From Adineta vaga (lineage: Eukaryota > Rotifera), in assembly GCA_021613535.1 (NCBI GenBank), contig CP075494.1, forward strand, positions 10,106,001-10,170,000: 64,000 nucleotides of DNA. Reading direction: 5' to 3'. The notes under the pieces were generated by a model. The model was not told the origin of the DNA, searched no databases, and worked only from the letters and a program-made list of their open reading frames with translations. Each line of letters opens with the position of its first letter. Positions within the stretch are counted from its first letter, which is position 1. This document shows, in pieces, positions 58,101 through 64,000 of this stretch. A program made the position numbers and the translations under genes.

Positions 58101-61100
58101 ACGTAGAATAGTACAGGTGCATAAGACTGATAGATTCACGAAAGACAAACATTTAGGTATAGTATAACCTAACTTTGGAGAAGGAGAATAGTACAGGTGA
58201 ATCTGAATGATCGAGTCACGAAAGACAAACATTTAGGTATAGTATAACCTAACTTTGGAGAAGGAGAATAGTAAAGGTGCATAAGACTGATAGATTCACG
58301 AAAGACAAACATTTAGGTATAGTATAACCTAACTTTGGAGAAGGAGAATAGTAAAGGTGCATAAGACTGATAGATTCACGAAAGACAAACATTTAGGTAT
58401 AGTATAACCTAACTTTGGAGAAGGAGAATAGTAAAGGTGCATAAGACTGATAGATTCACGAAAGACAAACATTTAGGTATAGTATAACCCATCTTTGGAG
58501 AAGGAGAATAGTAAAGGTGCATAAGACTGATAGATTCACCAAAGACAAACATTTAGGTATAGTATAACCTAACTTTGGAGAAGGAGAATAGTAAAGGTGC
58601 ATAAGACTGATAGATTCACGAAAGACAAACATTTAGGTATAGTATAACCTAACTTTGGAGAAGGAGAATAGTAAAGGTGCATAAGACTGATAGATTCACG
58701 AAAGACAAACATTTAGGTATAGTATAACCCAACTTTGGAGAAGGAGAATAGTAAAGGTGCATAAGACTGATAGATTCACGAAAGACAAACATTTAGGTAT
58801 AGTATAACCTAACTTTGGAGAAGGAGAATAGTAAAGGTGCATAAGACTGATAGATTCACGAAAGACAAACATTTAGGTATAGTATAACCTAACTTTGGAG
58901 AAGGAGAATAGTAAAGGTGCATAAGACTGATAGATTCACGAAAGACAAACATTTAGGTATAGTATAACCCAACTTTAGAGATGGAGAATAGTACGGGTGT
59001 ATCTGAGTGATAGATTCACGAAAGACAAACATTTAGGTATAGTATAACCCAACTTTAGAGATGGAGAATAGTACGGGTGTATCTGAGTGATAGATTCACG
59101 AAAGACAAACATTTAGGTATAGTATAACCCAACTTTAGAGAAGGAGAATAGTAAAGGTGCATAAGACTGATAGATTCACGAAAGACAAACATTTAGGTAA
59201 AGTATAACCCAACTTTAGAGAAGGAGAATAGAACAGGTATATTTGACTGATAGATTCGCCAAAGACAAACATTTAGGTATAGCATAACCCAACTTTAGGG
59301 AAGGAAAATAGTGCAGGTGAATCTGAATGATAGACTCGCGAAAGACAAACATTTAGGTATAGCATAACCAAACTTTAGGGAAGGAGAATAGTACAGGTGC
59401 ATAAGACTGATAGATTCACCAAAGACAAACATTTAGGTATAGTATAACCCAACTTTAGAGATGGAGAATAGTACGTGTGTATCTGAGTGATAGATTCACG
59501 AAAGACAAACATTTAGGTATAGTATAACCCAACTTTAGAGAAGGAGAATAGTAAAGGTGCATAAGACTGATAGATTCACGAAAGACAAACATTTAGGTAT
59601 AGTATAAACCAACTTTGGAGAAGGAGAATAGTAAAGGTGCATAAGACTGATAGATTCACGAAAGACAAACATTTAGGTATAGTATAACCCAACTTTGGAG
59701 AAGGAGAATAGTAAAGGTGCATAAGACTGAGAGATTCACGAAAGACAAACATTTAGGTACAGTATGACCCAACTTTAGGGAAGGAGAATAGTACAGGTGA
59801 ATCTGAATGATAGACTCGCGAAAGACAAACATTCAGGTATAGTATAACCCAACTTTGGAGAAGCAGAATAGTAAAGGTGCATAAGACTGATAGATGCAAG
59901 AAAGACAAACATTTAGGTATAGTATAACCCTACTTTAGAGAAGGAGAATAGTAAAGGTGCATAAGACTGATAGATTCACGAAAGACAAACATTTAGGTAT
60001 AGTATAACCCAACTTTAGAGAAGGAAAATAGTAAAGGTGCATAAGACTGATAGATTCACGAAAGACAAACATTTAGGTATAGTATAACCCAACTTTAGAG
60101 ATGGAGAATAGTACAGGTGCATAAGACCGATAGATGCACCAAAGACAAACATTTAGGTATAGTATAACCCAACTTTAGAGATGGAGAATAGTACAGGTGC
60201 ATAAGACCGATAGATGCACCAAAGACAAACATTTAGGTAAAGTATAACCCAACTTTAGAGATGGAGAATAGTACGGGTGTATCTGAGTGATAGATTCACG
60301 AAAGACAAACATTTAGGTATAGTATAACCCAACTTTGGAGAAGGAGAATAGTAAAGGTGCATAAGACTGATAGATTCACCAAAGACAAACATTTAGGTAT
60401 AGTATAACCCAACTTTGGAGAAGGAGAATAGTAAAGGTGCATAAGACTGATAGATTCACCAAAGACAAACATTTAGGTATAGTATAACCCAACTTTGGAG
60501 ACGCAGAATAGTACAGGTGCATAAGACTGATAGATTCACGAAAGACAAACATTTAGGTATAGTATAACCTAACTTTGGAGAAGGAGAATAGTAAAGGTGC
60601 ATAAGACTGATAGATTCACGAAAGACAAACATTTAGGTATAGTATAACCTAACTTTGGAGAAGGAGAATAGTAAAGGTGCATAAGACTGATAGATTCACG
60701 AAAGACAAACATTTAGGTAAAGTATAACCCATCTTTGGAGACGTAGAATAGTACAGGTGCATAAGACTGATAGATTCACGAAAGACAAACATTTAGGTAT
60801 AGTATAACCTAACTTTGGAGAAGGAGAATAGTACAGGTGAATCTGAATGATCGAGTCGCGAAAGACAAACATTTAGGTATAGTATAACCTAACTTTGGAG
60901 AAGGAGAATAGTAAAGGTGCATAAGACTGATAGATTCACGAAAGACAAACATTTAGGTATAGTATAACCCATCTTTGGAGACGTAGAATAGTACAGGTGC
61001 ATAAGACTGATAGATTCACGAAAGACAAACATTTAGGTATAGTATAACCCATCTTTGGAGAAGGAGAATAGTAAAGGTGCATAAGACTGATAGATTCACG

Positions 61101-64000
61101 AAAGACAAACATTTAGGTATAGTATAACCCAACTTTGGAGAAGGAGAATAGTAAAGGTGCATAAGACTGAGAGATTCACGAAAGACAAACATTTAGGTAT
61201 AGTATAACCCAACTTTAGAGAAGGAGAATAGTACAGGTGCATAAGACTGATAGATTCACGAAAGACAAACATTTAGGTATAGTATAACGTAAGTTTAGAG
61301 AAGGAGAATAGTACAGGTGCATAAGACTGATAGATTAACGAAAGACAAACATTTAGGTATAGTATAACCCAACTTTAGAGAAGGAGAATAGTAAAGGTGC
61401 ATAAGACTGATAGATTCACGAAAGACAAACATTTAGGTATAGTATAAACCAACTTTGGAGAAGGAGAATAGTAAAGGTGAATCTGAATGATAGACTCGCG
61501 AAAGACAAACATTTAGGTATAGTATAACCCAACTTTGGAGAAGCAGAATAGTAAAGGTGCATAAGACTGATAGATGCAAGAAAGACAAACATTTAGGTAT
61601 AGTATAACCCAACTTTAGAGATGGAGAATAGTACGGGTGTATCTGAGTGATAGATTCACGAAAGACAAACATTTAGGTATAGTATAACCCAACTTTAGAG
61701 AAGGAGAATAGTAAAGGTGCATAAGACTGATAGATTCACGAAAGACAAACATTTAGGTAAAGTATAACCCAACTTTAGAGAAGGAGAATAGAACAGGTAT
61801 ATTTGACTGATAGATTCGCCAAAGACAAACATTTAGGTATAGCATAACCCAACTTTAGGGAAGGAAAATAGTGCAGGTGAATCTGAATGATAGACTCGCG
61901 AAAGACAAACATTTAGGTATAGTATAACCCAACTTTAGGGAAGGAGAATAGTACAGGTGAAGCTGAATGATAGACTCGCGAAAGACAAACATTTAGGTAT
62001 AGCATAACCAAACTTTAGGGAAGGAGAATAGTACAGGTGCATAAGACTGATAGATTCACCAAAGACAAACATTTAGGTATAGTATAACCCAACTTTAGAG
62101 ATGGAGAATAGTACGTGTGTATCTGAGTGATAGATTCACGAAAGACAAACATTTAGGTATAGTATAACCCAACTTTGGAGAAGGAGAATAGTAAAGGTGC
62201 ATAAGACTGATAGATTCACGAAAGACAAACATTTAGGTATAGTATAACCCAACTTTGGAGAAGGAGAATAGTAAAGGTGCATAAGACTGATAGATTCACG
62301 AAAGACAAACATTTAGGTATAGTATAACCCAACTTTGGAGAAGGAGAATAGTAAAGGTGCATAAGACTGATAGATTCACGAAAGACAAACATTTAGGTAT
62401 AGTATAAACCAACTTTGGAGAAGGAGAATAGTAAAGGTGCATAAGACTGATAGATTCACGAAAGACAAACATTTAGGTATAGTATAACCCAACTTTGGAG
62501 AAGGAGAATAGTAAAGGTGCATAAGACTGATAGATTCACGAAAGACAAACATTTAGGTATAGTATAAACCAACTTTGGAGAAGGAGAATAGTAAAGGTGC
62601 ATAAGACTGAGAGATTCACGAAAGACAAACATTTAGGTACAGTATAACCCAACTTTAGGGAAGGAGAATAGTACAGGTGAATCTGAATGATAGACTCGCG
62701 AAAGACAAACATTCAGGTATAGTATAACCCAACTTTAGAGAAGGAGAATAGTACGGGTGTATCTGAGTGATAGATTCACGAGAGACAAACATTTAGGTAT
62801 AGTATAACCCAACTTTAGAGACGCAGAATAGTAAAGGTGAATCTGAATGATCGATTCACGAAAGACAAACATTTAGGTACAGTATAACCCAACTTTAGAG
62901 ACGCAGAATAGTAAAGGTGAATCTGAATGATCGATTCACGAAAGACAAACATTTAGGTACAGTATAACCCAACTTTAGAGACGCAGAATAGTAAAGGTGC
63001 ATAAGACTGATAGATTCACGAAAGACAAACATTTAGGTACAGTATAACCCAACTTTAGAGACGCAGAATAGTAAAGGTGAATCTGAATGATCGATTCACG
63101 AAAGACAAACATTTAGGTATAGTATAACCCAACTTTAGAGAAGGAGAATAGTACGGGTGTATCTGAGTGATAGATTCACGAGAGACAAACATTTAGGTAT
63201 AGTATAACCCAACTTTAGAGACGCAGAATAGTAAAGGTGAATCTGAATGATCGATTCACGAAAGACAAACATTTAGGTACAGTATAACCCAACTTTAGAG
63301 ACGCAGAATAGTAAAGGTGAATCTGAATGATCGATTCACGAAAGACAAACATTTAGGTACAGTATAACCCAACTTTAGGGAAGGAGAATAGTACAGGTGA
63401 AGCTGAATGATCGCTTCACGAAAGACAAACATTTAGGTATAGTATAACCCAACTTTAGAGACGCAGAATAGTAAAGGTGAATCAGAATGATCGATTCACC
63501 AAAGACAAACATTTAGGTATAGTATAACGCAACTTTAGAGAAGGAGAATAGTACGGGTGTATCTGAGTGATCGATTCACGAAAGACAAACATTTAGGTAT
63601 AGTATAACCCAACTTTAGAGACGCAGAATAGTAAAGGTGAATCTGAATGATCGATTCACGAGAGACAAACATTTAGGTATAGTATAACCCAACTTTAGAG
63701 ACGCAGAATAGTAAACGTGAATCTGAGTGATCGATTCACCAAAGACAAACATTTAGGTATAGTATAACGTAAGTTTAGAGAAGGAGAATAGTACGGGTGT
63801 ATCTGAGTGATAGATTCATGAAAGACAAACATTTAGGTATAGTATAACCCAACTTTGGAGAAGGAGAATAGTACAGGTGAATCAGAATGATCGATTCACC
63901 AAAGACAAACATTTAGGTATAGTATAACCCAACTTTGGAGAAGGAGAATAGTAAAGGTGCATAAGACTGATAGATTCACGAAAGACAAACATTTAGGTAT
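49171..64000. repeat. 80-bp tandem satellite array, about 185 copies, continuing past the window
   Basis: Period 80 bp, head to tail, with very few length changes (one extra base near 54099, two near 54946, a rearranged unit near 55362-55410). The block AAAGACAAACATTTAGGTATAGTATAACC is almost invariant across units. The following half varies among a limited set of types: TAAAGGTGCATAAGACTGATAGATTCACG, TACAGGTGAATCTGAATGAT.GA.TCGCG, TACGGGTGTATCTGAGTGAT and AACAGGTATATTTGACTGAT. A TAACCT variant dominates about 56641-58900 and an ACGCAG variant about 62815-63720. The first two or three units (49171-49400) are the most diverged. Minus-strand frames in the array exist only because three units make 240 nt; they are not genes. 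No transposon or gene interrupts the array. Confidence 0.97.
56798..60960. repeat. Higher-order repeat zone within the satellite
   Basis: A marked unit (AAGTATAACCCATCTTTGGAGACGTAG) recurs at about 56798, 57518, 57758, 58078 and 60718, at spacings 720, 240, 320 and 2640, all multiples of 80. It is usually followed by a TCGAGTCGCG unit. This shows that blocks of several units, and not only single units, have been duplicated. Confidence 0.8.

Noticed and set aside
52378-61672. Minus-strand ORFs of 70-85 codons in the array (MFVF-R-E-S-like repeats)
   Set aside because: They arise because three 80-bp units equal 240 nt. They shift frame whenever a unit changes and have no start context or expression evidence.
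49171-64000. Conserved block plus variable block resembling CRISPR repeat/spacers
   Set aside because: The variable halves are a small recurring set, not unique spacers. The unit is strictly 80 bp, no cas genes are present and the surrounding genes are spliced animal genes.
49181-64000. TAACCC in each satellite unit as telomeric repeat
   Set aside because: It occurs once per 80 bp and never in tandem, and in one subfamily it is TAACCT. This is coincidence within the unit.

Overview
The window looks like nuclear DNA of a small, compact animal genome, most likely a bdelloid rotifer or a close lophotrochozoan relative. The evidence is indirect: AT-rich sequence, protein genes packed a few hundred bases apart on both strands, short GT..AG introns (mostly about 50-70 nt), animal-only gene families (Na,K-ATPase beta, ASK-type MAP3K, secretin-family GPCR, neuropeptide precursors), and splice-acceptor-like sites directly in front of several start codons, as expected if a spliced leader is used. 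No ribosomal RNA, tRNA, operon or CRISPR was recognised. Species and chromosome position cannot be read from the sequence.

Positions 1-42011 are gene-rich. In order: a chondroitin-synthase-like glycosyltransferase (-, cut by the window edge), Na,K-ATPase beta (-), a CCAP-like neuropeptide precursor (+), a PPM1A/B-type PP2C phosphatase (-), an ASK1-family MAP3K (+), ribophorin I (-), an orphan two-TM protein (-), a secretin-family GPCR (+), a USP35/38-type deubiquitinase (-), an orphan single-TM protein (-), a calmin-like tandem-CH tail-anchored protein (-), splicing factor SF3A2 (-), ATP12/ATPAF2 (+), an SLC35D-like sugar-nucleotide transporter (+), an unfamiliar membrane C2H2 protein (+), a very large GHKL-ATPase protein with a C-terminal HExxH motif (+), and a pyrokinin/neuromedin-U-like PRL-amide neuropeptide precursor (+). 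These genes are not an operon or pathway; most are housekeeping or signalling loci. Three belong to peptidergic signalling: two precursors and one class B receptor.

Positions about 42012-49170 are a transposon-rich transition. A 5.2-kb Jockey-like non-LTR retrotransposon (minus strand, 43518-48740) is complete from its 5' end to its poly(A). It is bounded by a perfect 12-bp target-site duplication and sits inside an open reading frame of unknown origin that reads through in one frame on both sides. Its ORF2 has one frameshift and its ORF1 probably another.

Positions about 49171-64000 are one uninterrupted satellite array with an 80-bp unit (about 185 copies), running off the window. It shows a nearly invariant core, a variable half, several subfamilies and higher-order duplications.

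The points most worth following are the two neuropeptide genes, the GHKL/HExxH giant protein, the satellite's core and higher-order structure, and the datable LINE insertion.
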